Shown here: positions 35,766 to 46,419 of the stretch, in pieces
How positions within the stretch are numbered: position 1 is the stretch's first letter
How the letters are laid out: each line of letters starts with the position of its first letter
Origin: Artemisia argyi
Taxonomy: Eukaryota; Streptophyta; Magnoliopsida; Asterales; Asteraceae
NCBI GenBank assembly: GCA_030686995.1
Contig: CM060697.1
Coordinates: forward strand, 104,779,272 to 104,843,271
Direction of reading: 5' to 3'
DNA: 64,000 nucleotides
Notes under the pieces: model-generated
What the model saw: only the letters and a program-made list of their open reading frames with translations
Told to the model about the DNA's origin: nothing
Database searches by the model: none
Position numbers and translations under genes: made by a program

Positions 35766-37913
35766 ATAAGTACTTGTTATAATTGAAGCGAAATTCGTAT
35801 CATAAATATGTCAATAAACATTAAGATATCACCTTTGGTTATACGCATGACAATTAGGTATTGGAAGGTTCAAGTAGAAATGTGTTGCAACTGTCATAGT
35901 CAATTGCAAACCACCTAAAAGAAAAAAGGCATTATTTTTCATATAAAGAATACATTATAACTGAAATTGGTTATTTAACTTTCAGATGTGTTTGTGTAAT
36001 TATCTTATACAGTTTGTGTTCGTGTGAATATCTGATAATGTGATCATATTTGATAGTTTTCTGAATTTTAACGCTTAAGTGATCGTGTGAATATCTGGTA
36101 CAGTGTTCCAGAGTTGGTAAATTGTGAGATTACAGTGGTTGCTAGATAAGTTAATGTGTGAAGATTTCATGTTATGTCGTTGATTTAGTGTGTCGATTTT
36201 GAGATTGCAGTATTGAATGCATGTTTCTAATGTAAAGTGCATAGTGAGTGTCACAATAAAGGTACTCACATATTGAATGCATGTTTCTAATGTAATATTA
36301 AAGTTGTGATTGATCCTTTCGGAAACATAACAGCAACAATCTAATGTAATATTAAAGTTGTACAAAATAAAGGGGTGTTTGGGATTATAGTTATCAGTTG
36401 TATGTTGTGAATTGTTAACAATAATATCATTCAAAATGAGTCATTTGTTATTTTTTGTAAACTTGTCAAAGTGACCCGTAGTGAAATATGGTGAATAAGT
36501 TTAATATTACATTAGATATTAAACTGCAGTAATTTGACCTTCAGTTCTGACCCGTTATATCACACTTTCGTGACTCGGACTCTAAAGAGATTTTATGCAA
36601 GACGTTGTTTCAAACAACTTTCATGTTTCGCCGGAAGGCTGAAACAGCCTCGAAAGTGCCAAAAATCATGATTTACGAAACTGGTCAGACCTGAACTTTG
36701 CTAATAGTTGTACGAATAATATATACAATTTCAAAACTTCATTCGACCATAACTTCTTCGTTATTAAGAGTTACGGAACGTTCAAATTACCGAAACTAAC
36801 ATGCAAATAATCTCTTTCACATTATCAAATCAAAAATCAGTTTTTACAAAAACTCGAACATCGATTTGCATGTTTTAAAAAAATTGCCCATTTTTTTATT
36901 GCTGCAAATAGCTGACCCATTTTGAAATCTGGCCCAAACTTACCCATAATGTAAACTGACCCATTTTAGTTCAACTAACCTACATATCTAAAATGTTCAT
37001 AATTCTAAACAATCAAAGTTTAGAAGGAAAGAACCAAGTGTTACTTTTGAAGTTCAGTAATAACTTGACCTTTAAAATTCAATAATGGACTTTTGTGAAA
37101 GAATAGAACCGATTTAATACACCAAACAATATAAGTCAACAGATTGTATGCACAAGGAAGTTCCAAAATGTCATAAATGAGTACCTCCATAACGGCGAAC
37201 CCTGCAAGATGTCAATATAACGATGATATTTGTATCCTTTTGAGACCGAATCATGTCATCTGTGTACTCTAAAGCCAGCCTCCCCCACAATGAAATCCTT
37301 AGTTTCATATCTCTGTATTTTTGTGACAATTTAAGAATGTAGTTAAATTCACAAAATATACATAATCACATAATATGCATTGGAATGATAAAGATACCTT
37401 GTATCACACACAACAATTTTACGAATTTGGGGATTAGCACTTTTGCTTCCTCCCTCATTTTCTCCAACAGGACCCCATTCTTGAAGAAGTCCAATGACAT
37501 CTATAATAGAACTAAAATAAGTTACAATGTGTCTAATTAATACAAACATGTAAGTAAAAACTAAACAGAATAATAGAATGACTACCTGTGAGATATGTAT
37601 CATTTCCGGCACGGGAACCAAGCATGTTGAATGGGATAAATTCAAACACATATCAATCAAATATATCTAATAGGAGAGATGAACGTTTAACAGATGTCAC
37701 ATTATAAAACTCGACAAATATCTTGCGATCTAAAGGCCTATACAACATAGTATACTCGTGCACCATGAACCTGTGTATATTATGAACTCGACCCTCCATG
37801 ATTAAGTTTTTATACTTGTTAATAAGCTTCGCGGGAACCCTGATATGAATTGAATTACGCTGTAGTAGAAAAAGATATTGATCAGACATGTAATTTTGAT
37901 TAAAAAATAATAA

Positions 37914-37974
<61 letters not shown>

Positions 37975-38082
37975 TAATCAAAAGAATGTAACCTTACTTA
38001 CTCGTTCATCCACTATGATGATGTCCAAAGAGATAACTTGATTGTTTTTTGGGTTGTAAGTAGTTCATATTCGTGAAACCAT
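35766..38082 (-). pseudogene. Helitron RPA1-like protein, N-terminal half
   Basis: Minus-strand exons of the RPA1-like gene. Exon 1 starts at the ATG 38082 and ends in donor gaacga/gtaagt near 38002; it has a TGA at 38067-38065. Next come IHIRVPAKLINKYKNLIMEG and HNIHRFMVHEYTMLYRPLDR at about 37860-37720 (OB fold, DBD-A-like), LTDVIGLLQEWGPVGENEGG at about 37520-37435, and LRISLWGRLALEYTDDMIR with IIVILTSCRVRRYGG at about 37310-37190. ATHFYLNLPIPNCHAYN lies near 35900-35830. These are characteristic of Helitron RPA proteins. A (GA)n microsatellite occupies an intron at 37920-37972. The copia element separates this from the C-terminal exons. Confidence 0.82.
37920..37972. repeat. (GA)n microsatellite
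   Basis: About 53 bp of uninterrupted ga dinucleotides in the first intron of the Helitron RPA-like gene (ct on the coding strand). Polymorphic length is expected; no function is implied. Confidence 0.95.
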
Positions 38083-38241
38083 AACATTAACGGTCCAATT
38101 ATCAGTGACGTTAGCACGCAACTCACTGATATAACAATATCGGTTGCTAATGGTTGTTGAACGTTAACTGCAAAATACGAAACAACAGTCTCAAATAGGT
38201 TCAAATTTTCAAAACAAAGTTTAGACACACATCTAACATAC

Positions 38242-39894
38242 CTATGGGCAAATTATAGTACACCTCTTTATAAACAACATTTTTTGTCATATTATTATCA
38301 CATATTCTCCCGTTATCAATATAGAACCGAAGACCAGCACGTGAAGTTACTCGCGATGCTACAACATAAAGTTGACCATGTGTGAAAACTGGTTTTTCTA
38401 GGTAAGCGCAAACATGATTAAAGGTTTAACCCTGGCTTTTGTTAATTGTCATGCCAAAGCAAACCTTAACAGGAAATTGCCTTCATCTAAATTCAAAAGG
38501 CCATGATTTATCGGTCGGAGTCATATCAATCCGGTTGATCAATACTTTTTCATGTATGTGTCTCCCTGTTATTATTTCAGCTTCAAGAACCGTACGGGTG
38601 ATCTGTGTTATGATTAACCGAGTCCCATTACACAAACCCCGTCGTAAATTTGTATTACGTAGCAATATGACTGGCGCTCAAATCTTCAGTTCAAGTTTAT
38701 GGTTTGGGATACTGGAGAATCTCAATGTGTTTAGAAATTCAGGAGGGTACATGATTTGCATTTCTTCCAAGTTACCGGTAGTCGGGTCTATCTCATCGGC
38801 ACTAAGCATTTCATGCATCTCACCTGGCATCATCTCAAGAACATGTGAATTGATCTTATCGACAATTTCATTTGTTGAACACAAGATGCATCGCTCTTTT
38901 AGGTAATCAATATCATTGATATTGTTTAAAAGATCTGGGTCATCATTTACCGGAATCAAAGATCATCGGGAATCGTAATCCAAGTAGCCTCATCTTCTTG
39001 ATCAAGTGCAACTGCTGGAAGTCTTCCGTCCCCCATATCCAAAAGCCATTGATTAAAATTCATAATCTGATTCATATCAGAAGGATCAATTGATGGATCA
39101 CGTAGTCGCATATTTGTAGACAAAATAAAAACCTTGCATTGGTCCCATATGGCTGCAGACTTGTTTACAGCTGAAGAAACGATTTCACTCCTTCGTGCCT
39201 TTGGAATAACAGGAAGAATTTGCCTAAAGTCGCCACCAAGAACAACGACCTTACCACCGAAAACTTGATTTCCCGCACTGTTATCTTCGCAAACATCTCT
39301 TAATGTCCGATCGACAGCTTCAAAAGCATGTCGATGTTGTAACGGCGCCTCGTCCCAAATAATTAATTCTGATTGTTTAATTAATTCAGCAAGATCTGAA
39401 GTGACATCAATTCCACAACATGATTCACTGTCAAGATCGATTGGGATACGAAATCTTGAGTGTGATGTTCGACCACCAGGCAGTAGTAATGAGGCAATGC
39501 CGGATGATGCAACTGATAAAACTGTTTTACCTTGTGAATGTATTGAAGCTATAATTGTATTCCACAAGTAAGTTTTTCCTGTACCTACGCTACCATATAC
39601 AAAAAAAAGGCCTCCATTTTTCGCATTGACAGCTTGCATAATGTTATCATACACATCTTTTTGTTGGGGATTCAATCCGGCATACAAATTGGTAAACCGG
39701 TCCAATTCCTCACTCGGGTCATACCTTCTTTCTTCTACAATCAGCCTATTTGTTCCCATATTCAATAGGTTATGATTGATCTGAGGGAGGCCCGGAAAAT
39801 CAGTCAATGATCTGTTATTACCATTTAAAATCATCTCAATTTCCATTAAAGTGTAATTTTGAATCTCTTCATCTGTAAACACTACCTGGTCATT
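38242..39894 (-). pseudogene. PIF1-like helicase domain of the Helitron
   Basis: 5'-3' DNA helicase that unwinds the displaced Helitron strand. Motifs in order: GLNPQQKDVYDNIMQAVNAK (motif Q region), FFVYGSVGTGKTYLWNTI with Walker A GSVGTGKT, SSGIASLLLPGGRTSHSRFR, LIIWDEAPLQHRHAFEAVDR with the DEAP Walker B, VVLGGDFRQILPVIPKARR (motif III), ILSTNMRLRD, then in the C-terminal part FGMTINKSQG and GQLYVVASRVTSR. A frameshift near 38960 and stops at 38678-38680, 38483-38485 and 38426-38428 break it. It is in the same frame as Rep, separated by one TAG at 39895-39897. Confidence 0.9.
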
Positions 39895-42624
39895 CTACAA
39901 CAACTGATGTTGCTTGTAAGGAATATCTTCGAATAGAAAACGAAGACATTCCCTAAGGAGTTGGCCATGATCAGAAATAGTACAAAATAGTAATATGGTT
40001 ACAAAAAGATCTCGAAGTTGATCCCCTAACTGCCATTGAGATGCATCTGTTATTGCTTGAACCCACTCAACATCGTCCCCTAATAGCCTATATGCCTTAC
40101 AAGCAGCCATGTATGTTGGATACTCTATATCATCTACCGTGCAAAGTTCTTCCCAACTCCTACAACCACGTACAACATTTAGTAACATACGAAGATAGTA
40201 CTTCTCCCCCATTGAAGGAGTGATGTAATATATACGGCCAATGGCCATCCCATTCTTACGTGGCCTCCATTCTTTATCGTTATCATGCCATGTAAACATC
40301 GTTGGATACTCTGAATAAGTTAGACCTCGTCCATGTGGATATTCTATATTTACTTTCATCCATCCTGTAAACTTAGACATTTCAGAGGTAGCTCTATCAA
40401 CCACATTTTCAGCATCATCATCATCTCTCAAGTAAACTCTGTTACAAACTCTTTCATGAAAAGGAAGTCTTTCGACAGCGATAGAACGATAATGCATTTC
40501 AAAACCAAATATTTTCCAGCATAATTCAGACGCTGAAATGTATCGACAATTGAGGTATTCTTCAATTTTGTTATCACGTTGCACTATAGAAGCATATGAT
40601 GTTCTTGGTCCTGATGATGGTCTGTTATTTTGTCCTTCTATTACTATAGTTGCACGATCTGGACCTTTGTTTAGATAGGCAAACAGGTATTTCACCAAAG
40701 AACCTTGGTTACACCATTCAACATTTATGTGGCAATCGTATTTCACAATCAAATCAAGGTTATGTGGAACGACGAAAGTGTTATCAAGCATAATATTTCT
40801 TCTGCCAACTTTTGCTTTTCGTCCATTGTTTGTTCTCTTATAATGGGGCCAACCGTCACCGCTAATAAAAGTTTCCAGAAAATATGCCTTCGGGTATCCT
40901 TTTTCACACCCACGGTCTCTGGACATACACAAATTTGAAGGGTTAAGCTCTCCACACGGTCCATGCATCATATGACTACGAACCGCCTCAAATCCAATCG
41001 GATCATCTACTTCAGATGGCAATTCTGTTGATATGACATGATCAATCTGATCAGGAGAAAAGATCTTGTCTTCTTCGTGCAAAAATATGAGACAATGACA
41101 ATGCGGCAATCCACGTTTCTGAAACTCGATTGTGTAAATAACTGCATTTGTACAAAGCAAGATTAATGTACTAAACATCATAAGTATGTACAACAAAAGA
41201 AGAGAAGATGTGTGTGAAAAACACGCACCAGCTTTAACTCGACCAAAATGATTTTCTTTCCTTATATCTTTCATAAGCTCGTCTAGTTTGATCTTAAAAA
41301 CCTTCGCGATGACATCCGGTCTATCACACGTTGGTTGGCCTGGTATGACATCTTCAACATGTCGTTGAATTTCAGGCCAATTTGGGTTACACGTCATGGT
41401 TAGGAAAAGGTCAGGAGGTCCAGCCCAACGACATATTGCCATTGCATCCTGATATTGTTGAACCATATGTCTAGGTCCTCCGGTAAATGATGAGGGCAAG
41501 ATAACTCGTCGGCCAAGAGATTCTAAGTCTGTCTCTCCATTTGAAACACGATCATGTAATCCGTTATACAACTCAGACCGAATCGTGTTCTGATTTCTTT
41601 TATACCAGTCTAGATCATGGTCGAGAATAGCAGTTTAAGCATCAACAACATACGTATGAAATAGACGACCAGCTTTAAGCAATGTCTTTCCTTCGTTAAG
41701 CCTGTGGTGCAAACGGAAAGAATAATATTCCCTCAAACTTAAGTATTTTCTCCTCGTTGAAGGAGGTACATTGAGAGGTATGTACAATTGGAACCTATCT
41801 TCTCCGTACGGGAATAGCAATGGATATTGCAAAGCCATAAAGCTTGGGTGCAACTCAGAAATTCGCTTCACAGAATTTTGACCGTCCTCGCCACCCCTTT
41901 CTTCAACAATTACATCTCGAGAATTTGTGGGGTTACCATCTCCCGGTACTAATGCAGCCACTTCAGAAGTAGTCGGTAGGTTGTATTGCCTAGTATTTCT
42001 TTGTCGTGTAGAAATTAGACGAAGTGTAACAGGTTGCATTGACGCAGCACTAAATCTGTCCTTTGCCATCCTAAAGGCCTGTACTAATGGGTTGTTTTGG
42101 TCAAGCATGGTTATAAGGTCTCGAACCAGAATTTGAAGCATCACATCTTCATGACTTGAGGTTAGCCTTCTGTTTAATGCATAGAAACGGTATTCAACTT
42201 CATTTACGGTGTCAAATATGTACAACTGGGTAAACCTAGGACGTCCGTCCTCATGTGTCGGCAAGAGAGTCCCGATTTTGTGATGGTTGTGGCCGCTTAT
42301 CTGAAACGTGTAAGGTGCACCGCCATTATTTATCTCTTTTTTTATCTTTCCTCCTGTTGACGTGAAGGAAAACATCAAGCATAAAAGCTTTATATGCTTC
42401 CTAAAGAGTTTAGAACGTTCACCACCGTTGTAATCCATTAATTCTTTTAATAGTTGTGGAGGATCTTCAAGAAAAGGCAGCTGAACTTTTCCTTCACTAC
42501 AACATATTGAGAATTTTGGGACACGTGGAGAACGTGATTTAATTGTTTGCTCCTCATACCACAACATCGTTGAGCAATGCGGACATTGGTGCACAGCGTC
42601 GCCACAATTCCAGTATTCGAACAT
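39895..42624 (-). pseudogene. Helitron Rep (HUH endonuclease) with Helitron-like N-domain
   Basis: Rolling-circle initiator that nicks and joins the transposon ends. The N-terminal part has FEYWNCGDAVHQCPHCSTML plus a CCSEGKVQLP motif, the zinc-finger-like start of plant Helitron Rep proteins. Then come ISELHPSFMALQYPLLFPYG and RRKYLSLREYYSFRLHHR. The catalytic part has QQYQDAMAICRWAGPPDLFL and FTMTCNPNW-like TMTCNPNWPEIQRH. The HUH motif is in FQKRGLPHCHCLIFLH, and the tyrosine region is IEEYLNCRYISASE. A TAA at 41635-41637 splits the frame. An 87-nt GT-AG intron (41228-41142) precedes the HUH motif. The final TAG is at 39895-39897. Confidence 0.9.
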
Positions 42625-42739
42625 CCGACCTAAAAAGACAGCAAATTTAGATGTCTAATGAGTAAAACATAACGGATTAAACATAATTTAAATGAAAATA
42701 AAAATAGGATTTAGTGTCTTACGATGTTGTCGTGCGTTA

Positions 42740-43919
42740 CGATACACGCTGGAATCTGTTGTGTTGTTGGTGGGAGCAGTCCTTCTTTAGCGCGTTGAAC
42801 GTGGTATTGATGTTACACATGTGTTATTTAGTCCCGGCACATCAAATGTATTGGCCAAATGAGATGAACTTGGATTTCCATTGTTATCAACAACAGTCCT
42901 CGAAGAAATAACAGTTTGTGGGGCAAGCCGTTGTCGTGCATTTCGACTCGAATTAGTTCTGTTGTTGGAGGAAGCAGGCCCTCTTATGTGATGTAAATGT
43001 GACATTGAGTTTACATAGGTGTTAAAACGTCCAGTAACATGAACTGGATTGCCCACATGAAGTGGGTTTCCATTGCTATCAACAAAAGTCCTCGAAATAA
43101 TAACAGTTTCTGGAGTTGGTCGGGTTGATACAGGAACATGGTTATCAACGGAAGTAAAACCTATAATGATAATGTTACATAAATCAGACATATTTGGATG
43201 TTAAAGTGAGTAAGAAAGTTACATTGTCATGTGAGCAATGGCAATTTATTGAATAGTATCAAATTTTATAAAATCACATAATAACTTTTATGAAACATGT
43301 ATATTATCAACAACAATAAGAAAAGCATGAAAGTGGCTAGAAAACTTCATTAAAGTAAGTAGAATAATGTTTACTAACCTGATGTGACATCGTGGTTAGC
43401 TAGTATGCTTGAGCGAGGAGGCAGAGTACCAACATTTTCGACATCATGATTTATGTGTTGTCTAACATTGCGAGAAACGGATGGAGAATCAACTCGAGAT
43501 GCAGGCCTACCACGACGTCGTGGTTGTGTAACTGTATTATTGTTAAAACTTGAAGGTTGCGTGCATAACCGAGGACGACCTCGACCTCTCCTTAATTGAG
43601 GTGTTTGATAAGAATTCAAGACTGATGAAATGACATGAGGAGGAGGTAATGTATTCTGACTGATATTTGTAATATCAGTTAATGGTTGCGCATTTGGTGT
43701 TGAGGAAGTAGTATAACAATTCATTAAATGGCTAATATGTCCATTCATGTTTGCATTTGGATCATAGTTCTCATTTAGTTGGCTCCTCATTTCTATCAAA
43801 TACACAACAATAATAATATATGAAACATTTGAAGTTCTACGGGCCGACAAAGTATATATGAACCACAAGCTAATTCTATAATGACATAATGTTATGGATG
43901 GTGTTTTATACAATAACAA
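42740..43919 (-). pseudogene. 5' exons upstream of Helitron Rep, with AT-hook-like motifs
   Basis: Two open stretches on the Rep strand. 43374-43919 contains TTSSTPNAQPLTDITN and two basic GRP-centred motifs, RRGRGRPRL and PRRRGRPAS, which resemble AT-hooks. 42787-43191 contains a twofold internal repeat of the form SRTxVDxNGNP and Ser/Asn/Arg-rich sequence (NRTNSSRNARQRLAPQ). Plant Helitron genes commonly begin with low-complexity basic exons of this kind before the CGDxxxxCPxC module. Exon borders are not resolved. I assign them to the Rep transcript by strand and position. Confidence 0.6.
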
Positions 43920-44365
43920 AAGAAATATTAAAGAGAGGTTAGAAAATAACCTGGTAAAGGTGATCCAACTTTAGCTGATTATGAATTTATCTTCAATAGC
44001 TGCAAGAAATAGAATTAGCGTTAAACGGCCTACAAGTACCTATAACTTAAGTTGTTATCCTACATATGATAACACGTAAATATGACTTAAATCAAATGGA
44101 TAACATGTAATTACAGAATTGATATCTATCACCTTTAAAAAGTTGCAGTTGAAACAGTGATGACTCTTCTCACATATGCATACACATATCATATATATAA
44201 GTGATAGTAAACCAGCATTTTGGCGCCTAATTCATATATATAAAATTTAAAATTATTAATTTTGTAACTGATTGTGATAAAGTTGCCTAGAAAAAAGGCA
44301 TGAACTTTGATCCAAAAGTATTAGTTTGAAATAACTTATTTCAAAGTATAGCTAGCATTATCCAA
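43920..44365. other. AT-rich non-coding region upstream of Helitron Rep
   Basis: No gene is visible. It has tatata-rich strings at 44190-44240 and the string ttggcgcctaattcat at 44219, similar in core to gggcgccaaatag at 45977. The promoter of the Rep gene should be here, but I cannot single out a TATA box with confidence. Confidence 0.4.
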
Positions 44366-44547
44366 AAGTATAAGGTTACCATATACATTTCCTTAAATGT
44401 AGAAAAGTTAGTTTGTTAGCTTATCATGTGACAAAAATAGGAGATATACTACGAAGCATGATAAGAATGAATGTGCATTTTTTCCTCTTTTTTGTTAATA
44501 TAGATAATTAGTTAATTTGAGTGGTCATGATTATGGCTTCTTTTTGA
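44366..44547 (-). repeat. Inner copy of the Helitron 5' terminal segment
   Basis: About 180 bp matching 46092-46264 at roughly 90% by eye, both ending (plus strand) in 'ttgatca'. The shared core includes atgtagaaaagttagtttgtta and gatatactacgaagcatgataagaatgaatgtgca. In minus orientation each starts TCAAAA preceded by A, as required for a Helitron 5' end. The pair brackets 1.5 kb holding a captured exon and a small gene. Confidence 0.75.
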
Positions 44548-44643
44548 TCATTTTATCAATTTATCAATTTATCAGTTTTTACTTGACAACATTAAATTGA
44601 TGTAGTTGACCTTCGACCTTAAAAAATATGAATCTTTCTGCAG

Positions 44644-44850
44644 GCAAACACACAAGACGAGCTTCCAGATGGGTTATTTGGAGCATTTCATGTAAATCAT
44701 GTGGATATTTCCAAAGATGGGCATTATCTTTCTTTTTCAGTTTCAAAGATGATGATCAAAAAGTACACAGCAGATCATGAAATGAGTGTGTTTGGAGCGA
44801 TCAAGAGTGGTGCTAGTAGTGTTGTTTCATGGGTTATTCCATCTCTTCTG
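44644..44850 (+). pseudogene. Captured internal exon of an unrecognised host gene
   Basis: A plus-strand open stretch of 206-207 nt is bounded by a strong acceptor (ttctgcag at 44636-44643) and a strong donor (ct/gtaagt at 44849-44855). It encodes ANTQDELPDGLFGAFHVNHV, then DISKDGHYLSFSVSKMMIKK and ASSVVSWVIPSLL. No stops occur within it, and it lies opposite to the Helitron genes. I do not recognise the family. The clean splice borders, lack of neighbouring exons and location inside a Helitron fit a captured gene fragment. Confidence 0.6.
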
Positions 44851-45164
44851 TAAGTCATGCAGGTCATTTGATATTGTATCATTGTTTTGTTCCAGTGTAT
44901 TTACCCAACAACAAAATATAATGCAAGTAACTCTTTGTTCAAATACACCATTGTGCTTGTTTTGTATAATGTTCATACACTAACTTAGAATGTAAACGAA
45001 AACGTTATGATAAGATTTTTTTATTGATACTTTATTGAAGAACACCTAAAAAGGGACACAAGGAAAAGACATACTACTAAAGTAGTATGTATAAGTGACG
45101 AAAATTAAAAAACAAAGAGACTACTAAGATGGTAGCCTAACAACTGAAATATTGATATCTAGAA

Positions 45165-45871
45165 CTAAATCCATTCATCATCTTCAGTGTCTTCATCTTC
45201 TTCATTTGAATCTTCATCAAAAAGTCGAGACAACCTGTTTCTTCCTGTGATTTTGATTTAGCTTTTCTTGTTTCGTTTAATAGGCGCCATTGGGATATCA
45301 TCATCATCATTATTTTCCTTCATGAGAAGTTATAGTATGAGTTAATGCACTATATGAGTCTTTCGTCATAAGAAAAGTAAAAAAGTTGGATAAGTAAGTA
45401 TTTTTTATTTACTTACATGTTCTTGAAGTGGCAAATCTGTGACATTGTTATTTTCGGATACAATGACTTGTTGTTCAGTTGTTGTTTCCTCTGTCTTTGG
45501 GATGTTAGCAGGTTGAACTTCATCATCTGGAAGATCATCAACAACAATGACATCACTCCATTTCCAGTTTCTAAGGTTCTCTTCATGTTTTCTTTTTTTG
45601 GTTGCCTCATTGTTGATCGCAAAAGCATGAATTAATTCATTGATATCCTGATATAAAACAAAGTAAATGAGAAAACCAACTACTACATAAGAAAGTATAG
45701 AATGAATGTTAATTTCACCACCTGGTTGTTGTGGTTGTTAGCCAACATTGCATGGATAATTTCAGCAAGATCCTGAATTAAAAGTATAAGATTAGAATGC
45801 ATGTTTGCAAAAAGTGATAATTAAGTATGTTTGTATATGCAAAGAACCTGAATGTTATGAATGTTTGCCAT
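45165..45871 (-). CDS. Small multi-exon gene for an acidic low-complexity protein in the Helitron 5' region
   Basis: Minus-strand exons: 45871-45848 (MANIHNIQ), 45772-45722 (DLAEIIHAMLANNHNNQ), 45647-45417 (starting DINELIHAFAINNEATKKRK, including NWKWSDVIVVDDLPDDEVQP) and 45317 onward (ENNDDDDIPMAPIKRNKKS, then TAA at 45260-45258). Introns are GT-AG and all codon phases agree (phase 0). Exons 1-3 begin a repeated motif: N/D-I-x-x-I/L-I-H-A. The same frame continues past the TAA to an Asp/Glu-rich end (LFDEDSNEEDEDTEDDEWI) with TAG at 45167-45165, so the TAA may be a nonsense mutation. A TATA box lies 67-75 bp upstream. Possible nuclear-localisation basic patch: KKRKHE. I do not recognise the protein; it may be a Helitron accessory or a captured gene. 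Confidence 0.55.
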
Positions 45872-45937
45872 GGATATACACTAATATAGTATTTGTTTAT
45901 GTGTTGTAGGTTGAAGGTGATACTGACTATTCATGTG

Positions 45938-45946
45938 TTTATATAG
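45938..45946 (-). promoter_or_regulatory. TATA box of the small gene
   Basis: Minus strand ctatataaacac, with tatataaa about 70 bp before the ATG at 45871. A transcription start 25-35 bp downstream would leave a 35-45-nt leader. Confidence 0.55.
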
Positions 45947-46091
45947 TACACTGGTTAACCTAGAAGTTCTTGAATTGGGCGCCAAATAGAGGGTTTAAAG
46001 GATTTGAATGAGCGGCAAATAGAGTGTTTGAAAGGCTACCATCATATGTCAACATCATATCTAGTTACCAGACAATGAATATGGGCATGAA

Positions 46092-46264
46092 AGGCTACAA
46101 TATACATTCCTAAAATGTAGAAAAGTTAGTTTGTTATCTTGTCATGTGACAAAAACAGGGGATATACTACGAAGCATGATAAGAATGAATGTGCACTTTT
46201 TCCTCTTTTTTGTTAATATAGATAATTAGTTAATTTGAGTGGTCATGATCATGGCATCTTTTGA
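46092..46264 (-). repeat. Outer copy of the Helitron 5' terminal segment
   Basis: Pairs with 44366-44547. The minus-strand start TCAAAAGATGCC follows host A. The next base outward belongs to the gag-pro element, which resumes after the Helitron at 22133, so this copy is the best candidate for the true 5' terminus. Confidence 0.65.
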
Positions 46265-46419
46265 TCAAACGGATATAAATGAATTTTAGGAATGGAAGCA
46301 CCGTGGGCAATAAATAGATAATCAAACAAAAATAGAAATCACACAAAACATGGGTTGCCTCCCAAGAAGCGCTTTTCTTTATTTATGAGTCTTGTAGCTA
46401 GAATCAAGGTCATGGGTTA
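46265..46419 (-). other. 3' flank of gag-pro in the outer element
   Basis: Minus strand after the gag-pro stop reads 'cttgggaggcaacccatg' (around 46367-46350), a string commonly seen after the coding region of Athila-related plant elements. It then runs into the Helitron insertion point. No further coding is seen. Confidence 0.5.

Larger units (their letters stand above)
22134..46264 (-). mobile_element. Autonomous-type Helitron (Rep, helicase, RPA1), decayed
   Basis: On the minus strand the gene order is Rep N-terminal exons, HUH Rep endonuclease, PIF1-like helicase, RPA1, then a terminal hairpin and CTAG, the usual plant autonomous Helitron layout. The 3' end is CTAG at 22137-22134 followed by host T. 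The proposed 5' end is TC at 46264-46263 preceded by host A, so the AT target rule holds and the flanks join as gag-pro element sequence. Length is 24.1 kb including a 12-kb copia insertion. A second copy of the 5' terminal ~180 bp lies at 44366-44547, so the 5' boundary is less sure than the 3' one. Confidence 0.72.

Noticed and set aside
36075..36434. 119-codon minus-strand frame with internal repeats
   Set aside because: Lies in an RPA intron or intergenic part of the Helitron. The repeats are nucleotide-level (attgaatgcatgtttctaatgtaa), not a protein domain.
37920..37972. CRISPR-like or other repeat array
   Set aside because: It is a simple GA dinucleotide run. No CRISPR arrays or tRNA/rRNA genes were seen in the window.
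38439..38906. 155-codon plus-strand frame
   Set aside because: Antisense shadow of the Helitron helicase C-terminal part.
44190..44240. atcatatatataagtgatag as a plus-strand Helitron 5' end
   Set aside because: It has the A|TC and AT-rich look of a Helitron start, but no plus-oriented hairpin with CTAG was found to its right, and the genes run on the minus strand.
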